Source: Sinotaia quadrata (Eukaryota > Mollusca > Gastropoda > Architaenioglossa > Viviparidae). From it: a stretch of DNA of 64,000 nt. Positions 64,000 through 64,000 of the stretch are shown piece after piece (the stretch's first letter is position 1; the number at the start of each line of letters is the position of its first letter). The notes under the pieces are model-generated. The model worked only from the letters and a program-made list of their open reading frames with translations. It was not told the origin of the DNA and searched no databases. The translations under genes were made by a program, and so were the position numbers. Location of the stretch: NCBI GenBank assembly GCA_028829895.1, contig CM054178.1:102166058-102230057 (forward strand). Direction: 5' to 3'.

Positions 64000-64000
64000 T
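63949..64000. repeat. (GT)n microsatellite at window edge
   Basis: GT tract running off the right edge. Confidence 0.97.

Overview
This is eukaryotic nuclear DNA: AT-rich and CpG-poor, with long spliced introns full of microsatellites and minisatellites, several kinds of decayed transposons, and two clear animal genes. The transposon mix (an RTE-like endonuclease/reverse-transcriptase LINE, RNase H-bearing LINEs, a ZBED-type hAT element, mariner and piggyBac-like pieces) and the intron/exon style suggest a lophotrochozoan, most likely a mollusc and perhaps a cephalopod. That placement is inference; no species marker is visible.

From 1.9 to about 49.5 kb, the minus strand carries the 5' two thirds of CC2D2A, a ciliary transition-zone (MKS/B9 module) protein. 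I reconstructed 30 exons from splice sites and protein similarity. All junction phases agree and together give about 1,134 codons. The gene runs off the left edge, so its last exons, including the second C2 region, are missing. A TATA-like box and a likely non-coding first exon lie at 49.47-49.58 kb. The introns hold an RTE-like LINE with an inverted 5' part (1-1620), many private minisatellites, a near-perfect 332-bp inverted repeat flanking exon 22 (10.96-13.17 kb), a mariner-type MITE (14.0-14.5 kb), a piggyBac-like element with a LINE fragment inside (23.36-24.46 kb), a complete but disabled hAT element with a perfect 8-bp target duplication (38.43-40.93 kb), and a second LINE ending in a minisatellite (46.0-48.0 kb).

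From 49.6 to 53.9 kb is intergenic DNA with two CpG-bearing segments of unknown role. From 53.95 to 56.2 kb, the minus strand carries an intact 376-aa actin with an unusual DNase-I loop, a 5'UTR intron, a TATA box and three CArG-like boxes 58-60 bp apart, which indicates SRF control. At 58.6-58.9 kb, on the opposite strand, lies a decayed copy of the same actin promoter and first exon. Actin 3'UTR-like sequence reappears at 63.1-63.27 kb, so actin has been duplicated and partly lost here. The remainder, 59-64 kb, is LINE debris, simple repeats and unassigned sequence.

The two genes lie in tandem on the same strand and show no sign of joint regulation. The observation most worth testing is the long, young inverted repeat around CC2D2A exon 22. 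It would fold the pre-mRNA into a long RNA duplex and could affect splicing, circular RNA formation or A-to-I editing.
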